A stretch of 64,000 nt of DNA from Maribacter algicola (GCF_003933245.1 NZ_QUSX01000001.1:992001-1056000), one strand, 5' to 3'; counted from the stretch's first letter, positions 48,201 to 57,169 are shown. Notes: a model not told the origin generated them from the letters alone. Made by a program: numbers and translations.

Positions 48201-48671
48201 GGTTGGTCCTTTGTGATTATGATGACCATGATGGGAATTATCTCCCTGGCGGGTATTGTGGTGAACAACGGCGTGGTACTGCTGGATTATACCCAGATTT
48301 TGGTAGACCGAAAAAAGGTGAAACTGGGAATGGACGACAAGGACCTTTTGACCTTGCCCGAAGCTACAGAAGCCATCGTTAAGGGAGGAAAGGCGCGTTT
48401 GCGCCCCGTAATCCTAACGGCTATTACCACTGTGTTAGGATTGATTCCGTTGGCCATAGGTTTGAATATCGATTTCTTTGCCCTCTTTTCCGAGTTTAAC
48501 CCACATATTTACATTGGTGGGGATAACGTGGTGTTCTGGGGACCCTTGGCCTGGACGGTTATTTTCGGCCTATTGGTAGCCACCTTCTTGACCTTGGTTA
48601 TTGTACCGGTATTGTTCAATATCGTATACCGAATCAAGATAAAGCTGAGAAGTTTAAGAAGCAACAACTAG
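45204..48671 (+). CDS. RND multidrug-efflux-type inner-membrane pump (AcrB/MexB/CzcA family)
   Basis: The protein has 1155 residues with 12 membrane spans and two large periplasmic loops (after spans 1 and 7). The first span lies near SVIYVMIGIFLWLGFSAY, and FEDWYERRLVHALRG begins the second half. Span 4 holds the proton-relay GMLVDNGIVVVENV segment with the conserved Asp. The long loop between spans 6 and 7 resembles flavobacterial versions. It exchanges protons for drugs, dyes or metal-like substrates; the substrate is not determinable here. TolC, HlyD and TetR precede it in one operon. A terminator lies downstream at 48693-48733. Confidence 0.96.
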   Translation: MSDKVKKNADKEFKLSSWAIDNPSVIYVMIGIFLWLGFSAYMSMPREDFPEIVETKIYISTPYPGNTAEDIERLITDPLEDRLKNVSNVVEIVSTSQEDYAIITVEFDEEITVEQAKQNVKDEVDSEKASEDWPTFNGAKVEPNVFDLNFSEEVPIMNINFTGDYPVERLKEFAEYLQDEIEDLPEIKKADIRGAQEKEVEVAVDIYKMMAAKISFQDVLNAIGNGNMTISAGNLKASGQRRTIRVLGEIENPSDLNNFVVKSENGAVYLKDIAKVTFEEKDKTTYAREFGDNVVMLDVKKRAGRNAISAADKIREIVKQEQQDYFPADLHISIANDSSTRTLNQVDDLVNNIIFGIILVVTVLMFFLGFRNALFVGFAIPMSMFMSFMILSSLGYTLNTMILFGMIMGLGMLVDNGIVVVENVYRLMDEGMPKIEAAKKGIGEIAYPIIISTATTVAAFVPLGLWPGIFGQFMKYFPITLSVVLGSSLVVAIFMNSMLVSQFMNTSEKELTKKQLIRLSIILGGFGALILIFGGAMRGLGSVLILTGIMFWVYKYVIKGAAQRFQKKAMARFEDWYERRLVHALRGKNVYWYFGLTFLLLIAVFMLFGVSLGTGRTKVEFFPDNIPNEIYVYIEYPEGTAIEKTNEITKEVEKQVYGLMDDPAYKKNGENFIVTSAVSVVGEGAGNPLTDGGSSAEMPHKGKVTVNFAEFKYRDGVNTEDIRAKVQEAVAGIYPGVAISVEKEANGPPAGPPINIELEGRDYDQLISTAEDIRNFLNTKNIEGIEELKIDVNKSKPAMRVNVDREKAGELGVAVGQVGNQLRRSLFGEKAGVYKEDGEDYDINVRFNEDLRYNKSALFNQNIIFRDPASGQIKEVPISAVAKETNTSGFSAIKHRDGNRVVTVYSGLKAGGNAAAIVAQIQEEMKQFEGMPENIKVDYTGEIEEQNKQQMFLIGAFFSGLGLIMLILIFQFGGISKPLIIMIAIFLSFIGVFGGLMITGWSFVIMMTMMGIISLAGIVVNNGVVLLDYTQILVDRKKVKLGMDDKDLLTLPEATEAIVKGGKARLRPVILTAITTVLGLIPLAIGLNIDFFALFSEFNPHIYIGGDNVVFWGPLAWTVIFGLLVATFLTLVIVPVLFNIVYRIKIKLRSLRSNN

Positions 48672-48692
48672 TTTCAAAATAGTTTTAAAAGA

Positions 48693-48733
48693 CTTTCCGG
48701 TTGGTTTATTCAGACTGACCGGGAAGTTTTTTT
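48693..48733 (+). terminator. Terminator of the efflux operon
   Basis: CTTTCCGGTT pairs with GACCGGGAAG (one G-U) and seven T residues follow. The hairpin covers the stop region of the convergent DUF4184 gene and may act on both sides. Confidence 0.75.
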
Positions 48734-49461
48734 GGTTTTAGTCCGTAGGTAGGGAAAAATCGTAGGGCGATACTCAGGGCTATCAAAGCCCCAAAAAAAC
48801 ATCCAATAGCGGAAAAAACAAAAGATCCCAGTTCCTGAAACCCATACATATGACGTATACTTAAAAAAATAGCCGTGAGCAGACCCATAAAACCCCAGGC
48901 CACCAACCTATACTTTAGGGAAGGAAGTTGTACTTTTTCCTCAGGTAGTTTCAGCACAAACCAAAAGACAAGGATAATACCCAAAACCGAACTTACAAAC
49001 TGAAAAACATTGAACAAGGATATTCCCCAAAGCTTCCGGTAAAAAAAGTCGTAATAGTAGTTTACAATGTAACCGTCATAATGGGTGAAGTCGTCCCACA
49101 GCAAATGGGTAAACACGCCCAAGAGGATGGATATGAGTACCCTGACCCAATGCTTCCGGAAATAAGGAACCCAATTAAATGCTAAGGAAAAGACCAACCG
49201 AGTGGCCAGGAAATAAGGCAGAATACGCAGAAATAGATGCTTCACCAGGCCATGATAGAGAAACAAGATACCAATGGCTACAGGTATGTTGAAAAGGAGG
49301 ATACCGGGCCATGAGTCGGCCCAGTTCCCATTGACCTCCATGCGCAGGAATCCCTCGAAATCCGGAACCAGACTACCCACGATCAATCCAGAAGTGGAAA
49401 GAGGCCCATTTTTCCTCAAAAAGGGAAGTACGACTGCGGGATGTGCAAAGGTAAACGGCAT
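48706..49461 (-). CDS. DUF4184 membrane protein
   Basis: A 251-residue protein with about six membrane spans. The start is typical of DUF4184: MPFTFAHPAVVLPFLRK, then SGLIVGSLVPDFEGF. A later LLWDDFTHYDGYIV suits the family's metal-binding His/Asp residues, shared with phospholipase-C-like membrane hydrolases. The substrate is unknown. Its stop lies inside the terminator hairpin of the convergent efflux operon. Confidence 0.88.
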   Translation of the reverse strand: MPFTFAHPAVVLPFLRKNGPLSTSGLIVGSLVPDFEGFLRMEVNGNWADSWPGILLFNIPVAIGILFLYHGLVKHLFLRILPYFLATRLVFSLAFNWVPYFRKHWVRVLISILLGVFTHLLWDDFTHYDGYIVNYYYDFFYRKLWGISLFNVFQFVSSVLGIILVFWFVLKLPEEKVQLPSLKYRLVAWGFMGLLTAIFLSIRHMYGFQELGSFVFSAIGCFFGALIALSIALRFFPTYGLKPKKLPGQSE

Positions 49462-49534
49462 AGATGCTATTGTATATCCTAAACGGCTTGTTAGCCATTT
49501 TCTTACAATTTAAATATCCGAATAACTGTATGGC

Positions 49535-49566
49535 ATAAAAAAGCCCGATACCATGGTACCGGGCTT
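49535..49566 (-). terminator. Terminator after the MORN-like gene
   Basis: AAGCCCG-TACC pairs with GGTA-CGGGCTT with one mismatch, and TTTTTT follows on the minus strand. Confidence 0.8.
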
Positions 49567-49587
49567 CCATTCTTTTATTGGGAAATG

Positions 49588-49935
49588 CTAGTTGGTCACT
49601 ACGGACTCCTTAGCATTCATCTGTTCTACACTGGCAATCCTGTTGTTATCAAAACTGACTTCCTTTACAATGTCACCTTCCCAGAACAACCAAGTTCCGG
49701 TCTTTACGCCCTTGTCATAGTTGCCCATGGCAATTTTCTCACCTTTGGTATCGTACATAATCCATTCTCCCTGTAATTTTTCGTTCAGGAAAAAACCTTG
49801 TTGGGAAATTTCCCCATTGGCATGAAAATAGGTCGCTTTTACCTCTTCCCCTACCTTTTCAAACTTGGGAGCTATCTGTTGCGCATTAACACCAAAAGAA
49901 AGTGCTAAAATGGCGATTATCAATAAACGTTTCAT
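49588..49935 (-). CDS. Secreted MORN-repeat-like (YwqK-like) protein
   Basis: A 115-residue protein with a signal peptide (LLIIAILALSFGVNAQQ) and two to three MORN-like repeats: ATYFHANGEISQQGFFLNEKL, then GEWIMYDTKGEKIAMGNYDKG, then TGTWLFWEGDIVKEVSF. Similar secreted repeat proteins are common in Bacteroidota, sometimes annotated as antitoxins by similarity alone. No toxin partner is nearby, so an envelope role is likelier. A terminator follows at 49535-49566. The 263 bp upstream to aspS hold no gene. Confidence 0.75.
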   Translation of the reverse strand: MKRLLIIAILALSFGVNAQQIAPKFEKVGEEVKATYFHANGEISQQGFFLNEKLQGEWIMYDTKGEKIAMGNYDKGVKTGTWLFWEGDIVKEVSFDNNRIASVEQMNAKESVVTN

Positions 49936-50164
49936 AATATATATATTTTAATTAAGTACCTTCGACATAACATTAACGTTACAAATGTAGCATTATTTTA
50001 CCATAAATCAATATTTAGGTAACATTTACTTAACATTAAATTTACATTAAAACGATAGGTATCTGTTTTTTAACAACTTACAATTTAAACTTTAACAATT
50101 ATACCCTTCCCTACATTTTAAAAAAGGTGTGCCCTAAATAGATTTTTAATCAATCAAGACTTAT

Positions 50165-50172
50165 TAAATTTG
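50165..50172 (+). promoter_or_regulatory. -7 element of aspS
   Basis: TAAATTTG, matching TAnnTTTG, 26 nt before the aspS ATG. The -33 partner is not clear. Confidence 0.5.
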
Positions 50173-50198
50173 CCTTTTCTTTTTATAAACCGATACTT

Positions 50199-51947
50199 AT
50201 GTACAGAAGCCATACCTGTGGGGAATTAAGGGATTCACATATAAATACCGATGTTGTTTTATCCGGTTGGGTGCACAAGACCCGTGACAAGGGATTTGTG
50301 GTTTGGGTGGACCTACGTGACCGATACGGAATTACCCAATTGGTTTTCGATCAGGACCGCAGTTCTGCAGAACTCTTGGAAAACGCCCGAAACCTAGGTA
50401 GGGAATTCGTTATCCAAGTAAAAGGATCGGTCATTGAAAGGGCTTCCAAAAACGATAAGATTCCTACAGGAAATATTGAGGTCCTAGTAAAAGAACTAAC
50501 CGTACTTAACAGCTCCAAAACACCTCCCTTTACCATTGAGAACGAAACGGACGGCGGTGAGGATCTTCGCATGAAATACAGATATCTGGACATTCGCCGA
50601 AATCCGGTAAAAAACAACCTCATCTTTCGAAGCAAGGTTACCATGGAGGTGCGAAAGTACCTTTCGCAACAGGGATTTATAGAGGTAGAGACCCCCTATT
50701 TGATAAAATCCACTCCAGAGGGCGCACGTGATTTCGTGGTGCCCAGCCGTATGAACGAAGGTCAGTTCTATGCCCTGCCACAATCTCCACAGACCTTTAA
50801 GCAATTGTTGATGGTGGGCGGCATGGACAAATATTTCCAGATCGTGAAGTGTTTTAGGGACGAGGACCTTAGGGCAGATAGACAACCGGAGTTTACCCAA
50901 ATAGATTGCGAGATGGCCTTTGTGGAACAAGAAGATATCTTGAACGTCTTTGAGGGACTTACCCGATACCTTTTAAAGGAAATCAACGGCGTGGACGTGG
51001 ACACCTTTCCCCGTATGACCTATGACGAGGCCATGGAAAAATATGGAAACGATAAACCGGACATCCGTTTTGGGATGGAATTCGGGGAATTGAACCAAGT
51101 CGCCCAACATAAGGACTTTAATGTATTCAACAACGCTGAATTGGTGGTAGGTATCGCCGTTCCCGGTGGTAACGCCTACACCCGAAAGGAAATAGACCAA
51201 CTCATTGACTGGGTCAAAAGACCACAAGTGGGTGCCCTAGGAATGGTGTACTGCCGTTGCAATGAGGATGGTAGCTACAAATCCTCTGTAGACAAGTTTT
51301 ACGACCAAGAGGACCTTGCCAAATGGGCTGAAGTGACGGGCGCCAATCCTGGAGATTTGATTTGTGTACTTTCTGGGGAAACACATAAAACACGTACCCA
51401 ATTGAGTGCCCTCCGTATGGAATTGGCTCAACAATTAGGCTTGCGGAAATCCAATGAGTTCGCACCCTTATGGGTCGTTGATTTCCCGTTGTTGGAACTG
51501 GATGAGGAGACCGGTCATTACCATGCCATGCACCATCCATTTACATCGCCCAAGCCTGGGCAATTGGAATTGTTGGATTCAGACCCGGCGGCGGTTCGCG
51601 CCAATGCCTATGATTTGGTGTTGAACGGGAACGAAATTGGCGGGGGTTCCATCCGTATCCATGATAAGGAGACCCAGTCCATCATGTTTAAACACTTAGG
51701 ATTTACACCGGAAGAGGCAAAAGCACAGTTCGGGTTTTTGATGGATGCCTTCCAGTACGGTGCACCGCCCCATGGTGGCATCGCCTTTGGTCTGGACAGA
51801 TTGGTCGCTATTTTGGGCGGACAGGAGACCATTCGCGATTTTATCGCCTTCCCCAAGAACAATAGCGGTAGGGACGTGATGATCGATGCTCCGGCACCTA
51901 TTGATGATGAACAACTTAAGGAGCTAAATCTGAAATTGGATTTATAG
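50199..51947 (+). CDS. aspS: Aspartyl-tRNA synthetase
   Basis: A 582-residue class II synthetase of the bacterial type. An N-terminal OB-fold anticodon domain ([23 protein letters not shown]) precedes class II motif 1 ([23 protein letters not shown]), motif 2 ([18 protein letters not shown]) and motif 3 ([14 protein letters not shown]). A bacterial insertion (GAD) domain lies between motifs 2 and 3. It charges tRNA-Asp. A terminator follows directly. Confidence 0.98.
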   Translation: MYRSHTCGELRDSHINTDVVLSGWVHKTRDKGFVVWVDLRDRYGITQLVFDQDRSSAELLENARNLGREFVIQVKGSVIERASKNDKIPTGNIEVLVKELTVLNSSKTPPFTIENETDGGEDLRMKYRYLDIRRNPVKNNLIFRSKVTMEVRKYLSQQGFIEVETPYLIKSTPEGARDFVVPSRMNEGQFYALPQSPQTFKQLLMVGGMDKYFQIVKCFRDEDLRADRQPEFTQIDCEMAFVEQEDILNVFEGLTRYLLKEINGVDVDTFPRMTYDEAMEKYGNDKPDIRFGMEFGELNQVAQHKDFNVFNNAELVVGIAVPGGNAYTRKEIDQLIDWVKRPQVGALGMVYCRCNEDGSYKSSVDKFYDQEDLAKWAEVTGANPGDLICVLSGETHKTRTQLSALRMELAQQLGLRKSNEFAPLWVVDFPLLELDEETGHYHAMHHPFTSPKPGQLELLDSDPAAVRANAYDLVLNGNEIGGGSIRIHDKETQSIMFKHLGFTPEEAKAQFGFLMDAFQYGAPPHGGIAFGLDRLVAILGGQETIRDFIAFPKNNSGRDVMIDAPAPIDDEQLKELNLKLDL

Positions 51948-51954
51948 GAAATAA

Positions 51955-51981
51955 AAAATCCCACTTTTAGGTGGGATTTTT
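51955..51981 (+). terminator. Terminator of aspS
   Basis: AAAATCCCAC pairs with GTGGGATTTT around TTTTAG, with T residues behind. Confidence 0.85.
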
Positions 51982-52009
51982 ATATACCTTTAAATGAAGT
52001 TTTTCAGGA

Positions 52010-53797
52010 ATGCCAACCCAAAACAAATCATTCTTAAAGCGTTTGCTCATTTGGAGGTACAAGCATATTTCCGAAAAGACCTTCATCTACATCCTCAGCG
52101 TTGTAGTAGGGCTGTTGGCGGGATTGGCATCGGTCACCCTAAAAAACATTACCTATTTCATTGAAGCCTCCCTGGAACGAGGCATCATCTTCTCCAGTAA
52201 CCAATTATACTTTATACTGCCCATCATAGGGTTGACCTTGGTATATCTCTACGTTAAGTTTGTGCACAAGGAACGCTTGAAACACGCCGTGTCCTCCATC
52301 CTGTTCTCCCTTTCCAAAAAAAAAGGCATCATTGACCGAAAACAGATTCTGACCCAACTGGTGGCCGCACCCCTGACCGTAGGTTTTGGGGGTTCGGTAG
52401 GGCTTTTGGGTCCCGCAGTGGCTTCTGGTGCGGCCATTAGTTCCAACTTGGGGAGGTTGTTCCATATCAATGCCAAGACCCGCTCGTTGTTGATCGCCTG
52501 TGCTTCGGCAGGTGCCATAGCTTCCATCTTTCAATCGCCCATTGCGGCCATCATATTCGCCGTAGAGGTCTTTAGCATGGACCTCACCATGCTTTCCATG
52601 CTTCCATTATTGTTGGCATCTATTTCCGGAGTGCTCACCTCCTACTTCTTTCTGGGTAACGAGGTACTGTTCAACTTTAGCATATCCCGGGCTTTTGAGG
52701 TCAAGGACACGCTTTTTTATATTGTTCTGGGCGTTGGTACGGGAGTGGCCTCCATTTACTTTACCAAAATGTATTTTGGCATCCTGCATTTGTTCAAACC
52801 GCTCAAAAGTCCTAAATACCGCCTTCTGGTGGGCGGACTCGCCATAGGCATCATGCTGTACATGATTCCACCGCTCTACGGGGAAGGTTTCAGCTTTATA
52901 AACAACCTATTGATCGGCGACCATATACAGGCCCTTGGAAAGACGCCTTTTGATGCCTTCATGGACAATATCTGGGTGGTCATCGCCCTCTTGTTCGGTA
53001 TTACGATATTCAAGGCCGTGGCCATGACCACTACCTTGGCGGCCGGCGGGGCGGGGGGAATCTTCATTCCCACCATGGTGATGGGCAGTGCCTTGGGCAA
53101 CGTGGTGGCGAAGGTCATTAACAATCTGGGATTGGGCTTCTCGGTTTCGGAGAGTAATTTTACGCTCATTGGCATGGCCGGACTCATCGCCGGGGTGTTG
53201 CACGCGCCTTTGACCGCTATATTCCTCATTGCCGAGATCACAGGAGGCTACGGTCTTTTCGTTCCACTGATGATTACGGCATCCATCTCCTACCTGATCA
53301 CAAAAAACACCATAGACTATACGATCTATACCCGGGAACTTGCCGAACGCGGCGACCTCCTCACCCATAACAAGGACAAGGCCGTGCTGACACTTATGCA
53401 GTTGGACGACCTCATTGAGATGAACTTTAAAAAGGTGGACCAACACATGACCTTGGGCGAAATGCTCCATGAATCCGTGGCCAAGTCTACCCGAAATATC
53501 TTTCCCGTAGTGGATAGCCAGGAAGCCTTGGTGGGCATAATCCTATTGGACGATATACGGGAGTTTATGTTCGATACAACCCTTTACAAAAGCACCAAGG
53601 CCATCACCTTTATGCAAAAGCCCCCTGAAATCATATTTTACGGGCAAGACAAGATGCAGGCCATCATGCAAAAGTTCCAGGATAGCGGGGCATGGAACTT
53701 ACCAGTGGTCAAGGATGGTAAATATCTGGGCTTTGTCTCCAAGTCCAAATTGTTGACGGCCTACCGAAGGGAACTCATCAACTTTACGGGGAACTAA
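52010..53797 (+). CDS. ClC-type chloride channel or transporter with CBS domains
   Basis: The protein has 595 residues. The ClC membrane part has selectivity-filter motifs GSVGLLGPAVASG (region 1, GSxGxxGP), AGGAGGIFIPTMVMG (GxFxP) and later SLxxxGxL-like residues. Two cytoplasmic CBS domains follow (about 450-595; HMTLGEMLHESVAKSTRNIFPVVD and ALVGIILLDD). Bacterial ClC proteins exchange chloride for protons or conduct chloride; whether it is an antiporter is not decided here. A terminator separates it from aspS. The 170 bp downstream hold no gene. Confidence 0.93.
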   Translation: MPTQNKSFLKRLLIWRYKHISEKTFIYILSVVVGLLAGLASVTLKNITYFIEASLERGIIFSSNQLYFILPIIGLTLVYLYVKFVHKERLKHAVSSILFSLSKKKGIIDRKQILTQLVAAPLTVGFGGSVGLLGPAVASGAAISSNLGRLFHINAKTRSLLIACASAGAIASIFQSPIAAIIFAVEVFSMDLTMLSMLPLLLASISGVLTSYFFLGNEVLFNFSISRAFEVKDTLFYIVLGVGTGVASIYFTKMYFGILHLFKPLKSPKYRLLVGGLAIGIMLYMIPPLYGEGFSFINNLLIGDHIQALGKTPFDAFMDNIWVVIALLFGITIFKAVAMTTTLAAGGAGGIFIPTMVMGSALGNVVAKVINNLGLGFSVSESNFTLIGMAGLIAGVLHAPLTAIFLIAEITGGYGLFVPLMITASISYLITKNTIDYTIYTRELAERGDLLTHNKDKAVLTLMQLDDLIEMNFKKVDQHMTLGEMLHESVAKSTRNIFPVVDSQEALVGIILLDDIREFMFDTTLYKSTKAITFMQKPPEIIFYGQDKMQAIMQKFQDSGAWNLPVVKDGKYLGFVSKSKLLTAYRRELINFTGN

Positions 53798-53943
53798 GGT
53801 TTTAGGCTTAGTTCGGCAAATTTGGTATACACCTATTTAAACTTGTTTCCACGGACCAACCTTGATTTTAATCCATTACAGCTTTCATCGGTTTAATTCC
53901 TATATTGGGGGTATATAGATGTATTTTACATCCATATAATCAA

Positions 53944-54425
53944 GTTAGCAACAAGCTATAGCACTCACATGGAAATAGAAATTGAATTTACTATTGAATC
54001 TTGCGAAAAGGAAAATATAAAGAAAATCGTTGACGGACTTAATGAATACAACCTGAGTAAAGTTTCTGCAATTGCTGATATGTGGACTCGTTTGGAGTTT
54101 GTAGCAAAAGATAAAAACGGAATTGATATTGGTGGAATATTGGGTGGACTTGGATATTGGAATGGTCTTGAAATAAAAATCCTGTGGGTAAAAGAAGAAT
54201 ACCGAAATAAAGGAGTTGGAACTAAAATTTTAAGATACATCGAAAAAATAGCTATTGAAAGAGGAGCGGAATTTTCAATGCTTGACACGTTTGATTTTCA
54301 AGCAGAGGAATTTTACTTGAAAAACGGATATAAACCAATTGGAGAAATAAAAGGTTTCCCAAAAGGACACAGAAGAATATATTTCTCGAAACAATTAACG
54401 CAATAAATAAAAGCCAGTTGCTAAC
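53944..54425. mobile_element. Cassette-like unit bounded by 9-bp inverted repeats
   Basis: GTTAGCAAC (53944-53952) and its exact reverse complement GTTGCTAAC (54417-54425) enclose one AT-rich gene and little else; beyond the repeats GC rises. Eleven of thirteen positions match if extended inwards. It looks like a single-gene cassette, as found for GNAT and other ORFs scattered in Bacteroidota. No recombinase lies nearby. Confidence 0.45.
53969..54406 (+). CDS. GNAT family N-acetyltransferase in a cassette-like unit
   Basis: A 145-residue acetyltransferase. The acetyl-CoA binding motif A is EYRNKGVGTKILRYIEKIA (R/QxxGxG/A form), preceded by the strand LEIKILWVKEE and followed by LDTFDFQAEEFYLKNGYKPIG. 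The substrate is unknown; antibiotics or small metabolites are typical for such cassette GNATs. It is more AT-rich than its neighbours and flanked by inverted repeats (53944 and 54417), indicating recent arrival. Confidence 0.88.
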   Translation: MEIEIEFTIESCEKENIKKIVDGLNEYNLSKVSAIADMWTRLEFVAKDKNGIDIGGILGGLGYWNGLEIKILWVKEEYRNKGVGTKILRYIEKIAIERGAEFSMLDTFDFQAEEFYLKNGYKPIGEIKGFPKGHRRIYFSKQLTQ

Positions 54426-54571
54426 AAAAAACTGAGTTAAAAAAACAAGTTCTTTTAGTTGAATTAAAGACATAATGCTTAGCCTTCGGCAGGAAACTAT
54501 TACGTATTTAGCCATCCCAGAATTTCATACCTTTAGAGAGACCAAACAAGTTATTCTCAAACCACCACCCT

Positions 54572-55996
54572 ATGAAAAAAATACTTCTGTTTTTACTGCT
54601 GTTATTGATTGTCGTTGCGGGCATTTTGGTCTTCAACACCCTAAAAATGGGCTCCAAACAAGTGGCCCCGGGCACTGTCGAAACTATAGCGCTCCCAGAC
54701 GATATCTTTAAAAACCTATCAAAGGGACTGCAATACGAGACCATTTCCTTTAGCGAGGACGCCATTCCGGACTCGACCGCGTTTTTTGGCTTTCACAGGT
54801 ATTTGGAAGCAACCTTTCCCCTAGTGCATAAAAATCTGTCTCTTGAGAAAATAAATACCTATAGCCTGCTATACACTTGGAAAGGCTCCGATGCTTCCAA
54901 AAAGCCGCTTATTTTAATGTCGCACCAAGATGTGGTTCCCGTGGACCAGCCCACACTCGCGGACTGGGAGGCAGGGCCTTTTGCCGGTACGATTACGGAT
55001 ACCCATGTCATTGGCCGTGGCACCTTGGACGACAAGGGCACTTTGATCGGACTTATGGAGGCCGTGGAAAAACTGTTGGAGGAGTCCTTTGTACCGTCCC
55101 AGACGATATATTTGGCCTTTGGACACGATGAGGAAGTTGGGGGCAGCAAAGGTGCCGCCGAAATCGCAAAGCATTTAAAGTCAAAAGGTGTTACCGCGGC
55201 CATGGCCTTGGACGAAGGCGGATTTTTGGCAGAGAACCTAGTTCCCGGTATTGAAACCGTAGCCATGGTCAACCTGGCCGAAAAAGGATTTGCCTCTTTT
55301 AGGCTTATTGTAGAAACCAAAGGGGGCCACAGTTCCCAACCGCCCAAGGAAAATACCATTGGAATGTTGGCAAAGGCCATTGTGGACCTGGAAAACAACC
55401 AATTGCCCTACAAACTGGTGAAACCCATCGATTACCAACTGGAATATATGGGCGCGGAACTCCCGTTCTTTAAAAGAATGGCCTTCGCAAACCCTTGGCT
55501 GTTCAAGGACCCCATACTGGAGGCATTGAACGCCCACACCACTACGGCCCCTACCATTGTAAGCGGCGGCGTTAAGAACAACGTAATCCCCACGGTAGCC
55601 GAGGCGACCATCAACTTTAGGATATTGCCCGGCGAGACGATAGCATCGGTACAGGAACATATTGAAAACACCATTTCCGATAAGATCAGGGTAGAACCTG
55701 TGGGGTTTTTGACCAACCCTTCAGAAGTGTCAAGCATCGATTCAGATGCCTATAAAATCTTGGAACAGACCATACGCACCCAATTCTCGAACAGCGTAGT
55801 AGTGCCTGGATTGGTAGGGGGAGGTACGGATGCACGGTATTTTTACGGAATTGCGGAGGATGTGTACCGTTTTTATCCCATCAGGTTAGGACCGGATAGC
55901 ATGTCGCGATTTCACGGAATAGACGAGAAAATCAGCAAGGATAACTACAGGGAAATCATTTCATTTTCCTACCAGCTTATCAAGAATTTCAATTGA
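54572..55996 (+). CDS. M20 family metallopeptidase, membrane-anchored or secreted
   Basis: A 474-residue protein with an N-terminal hydrophobic segment (LLFLLLLLIVVAGILVF). Zinc ligands and catalytic residues fit M20: SHQDVVPVD, GRGTLDDKGTLIG (bridging Asp), GHDEEVGGSKGA (catalytic Glu pair), and a distant His in a C-terminal RFHGIDEKI. A dimerisation domain lies at about 240-370. It resembles PM20D1-like carboxypeptidases or aminoacylases acting on peptides or N-acyl amino acids in the periplasm. The exact substrate is not known. Confidence 0.92.
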   Translation: MKKILLFLLLLLIVVAGILVFNTLKMGSKQVAPGTVETIALPDDIFKNLSKGLQYETISFSEDAIPDSTAFFGFHRYLEATFPLVHKNLSLEKINTYSLLYTWKGSDASKKPLILMSHQDVVPVDQPTLADWEAGPFAGTITDTHVIGRGTLDDKGTLIGLMEAVEKLLEESFVPSQTIYLAFGHDEEVGGSKGAAEIAKHLKSKGVTAAMALDEGGFLAENLVPGIETVAMVNLAEKGFASFRLIVETKGGHSSQPPKENTIGMLAKAIVDLENNQLPYKLVKPIDYQLEYMGAELPFFKRMAFANPWLFKDPILEALNAHTTTAPTIVSGGVKNNVIPTVAEATINFRILPGETIASVQEHIENTISDKIRVEPVGFLTNPSEVSSIDSDAYKILEQTIRTQFSNSVVVPGLVGGGTDARYFYGIAEDVYRFYPIRLGPDSMSRFHGIDEKISKDNYREIISFSYQLIKNFN

Positions 55997-56115
55997 GGTT
56001 TTTTTTACCCGACGATTTTTATCCTGACGAACCTTAGCATGCCAATAGGGATTTTGAACCGATTTGCTGCAAATCTGTGTTATGGTAAACCCGATGGATT
56101 CCATTCCATATTTCC

Positions 56116-56123
56116 TAACTTTG
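56116..56123 (+). promoter_or_regulatory. -7 element of the 91-aa gene
   Basis: TAACTTTG, 4 nt before the ATG at 56128, implying a nearly leaderless transcript. Confidence 0.4.
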
Positions 56124-56127
56124 TCCC

Positions 56128-56403
56128 ATGAAATATCTTATCATATTTATCGTCCTGGCTTCCTTTGGATGCATTATTTACGGATTCAATCTGGAGGATT
56201 CCCAAGAGGCAATCGCACACAAGTTCATCGGTGGTGGTACGGCAGGCCTTTTTTTAGTGGCCATGCCTTTGTTCCTGATCAAGGAAAGCAGAGGTAAAAA
56301 AATGAACGACTATATGTTGACAGAAGAGAACATTCGAAGAATGCAGGGAAAATCGACAAAAAACACTGAAAATCAAAGATTTCCAAAGGACAAAAAAGAA
56401 TAA
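56128..56403 (+). CDS. Small membrane protein, 91 aa
   Basis: Two membrane segments (YLIIFIVLASFGCIIYGF and GGTAGLFLVAMPLFLI) flank a short loop; the charged C-terminus contains LTEENIRRMQGKSTKN. No family is recognised. Such small proteins often precede cold-shock genes in flavobacteria. Confidence 0.65.
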   Translation: MKYLIIFIVLASFGCIIYGFNLEDSQEAIAHKFIGGGTAGLFLVAMPLFLIKESRGKKMNDYMLTEENIRRMQGKSTKNTENQRFPKDKKE

Positions 56404-56465
56404 TCCCCAACTACTTGACCTAAAATTTCTTATTTTAGGGTGTTAATTACCTAATTTTTATTTTA

Positions 56466-56657
56466 ATGACTGGCACAGTAAAATTTTTTAATGAATCCAA
56501 AGGTTATGGTTTCATTACAAACGACGACACGGGAAAGGACATTTTTGTCCATGCGACCGCCCTGAACGGAAAGGATATCAGGGAAGGAGACAAAGTAGAA
56601 TACGTTGAACAAGAAGGCAGAAAAGGCATAGTAGCGGGACAGGTAACTGTTCTCTAG
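56466..56657 (+). CDS. Cold-shock protein
   Basis: A 63-residue OB-fold protein with RNA-binding RNP1 (KGYGFI) and RNP2 (DIFVHAT) motifs, close to CspA. It binds single-stranded nucleic acids and melts RNA structure. The 62-bp upstream gap is AU-rich. A strong terminator follows. Confidence 0.95.
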   Translation: MTGTVKFFNESKGYGFITNDDTGKDIFVHATALNGKDIREGDKVEYVEQEGRKGIVAGQVTVL

Positions 56658-56686
56658 TAATAAGTATTTGATTTTGTAGGAACATA

Positions 56687-56711
56687 AACCACGCAATGCG
56701 TGGTTTTTTTA
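56687..56711 (+). terminator. Terminator of the cold-shock gene
   Basis: AAACCACGC pairs perfectly with GCGTGGTTT around AAT, followed by T residues. Confidence 0.85.
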
Positions 56712-56725
56712 TGTTTGCCGATGTG

Positions 56726-57169
56726 CTATCGCCGTTTTTTTTCAAAAAATCGCAGTAAAAGATCGGATGCCTCATGCTCCAGAATGCCTCCTACCACTTC
56801 TGTTTTTGGGTGTAAATGGGTTCCCATGGCCCTAATGCCCCTTTGGGGATCCGATGCCGCAAATACAATTTTGGAAATTTGGCTCCAGAAAAGCGCTCCA
56901 CCACACATTTGACAAGGCTCCAAGGTGACGTACAGCGTACAATCCCTGAGATATTTTCCACCCAAAAAATTGGCTGCGGCGGTTATAGCCTGCATTTCGG
57001 CATGTGCCGTTACATCGTTCAATTTTTCCGTAAGGTTATGCGCCCTGGCTATAATTCGATTCTTGACAACAATAATGGCCCCCACCGGAATCTCATCCTG
57101 TTCAAAAGCATATTGGGCCTCCTGAAGGGCCTTCTTCATGAAAAAAGAATCATCAAAGGGAGCTATCAT
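56726..57169 (-). CDS. tadA: tRNA-specific adenosine deaminase
   Basis: A 147-residue cytidine/deoxycytidylate deaminase-fold protein from the ATG at 57169 (MIAPFDDSF); a few more codons are open upstream. Zinc site: HAE in TAHAEMQAI and PCxxC in LEPCQMCGGAL. Tail KTEVVGGILEHEASDLL fits TadA. It converts A34 to inosine in tRNA-Arg. A guanine-deaminase-like nucleoside deaminase is the alternative, less likely from the motif context. Confidence 0.88.
   Translation of the reverse strand: MIAPFDDSFFMKKALQEAQYAFEQDEIPVGAIIVVKNRIIARAHNLTEKLNDVTAHAEMQAITAAANFLGGKYLRDCTLYVTLEPCQMCGGALFWSQISKIVFAASDPQRGIRAMGTHLHPKTEVVGGILEHEASDLLLRFFEKKRR

Noticed and set aside
49588..49935. A true antitoxin of a toxin-antitoxin pair
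   Set aside because: It has a signal peptide and MORN-like repeats and no toxin gene beside it.
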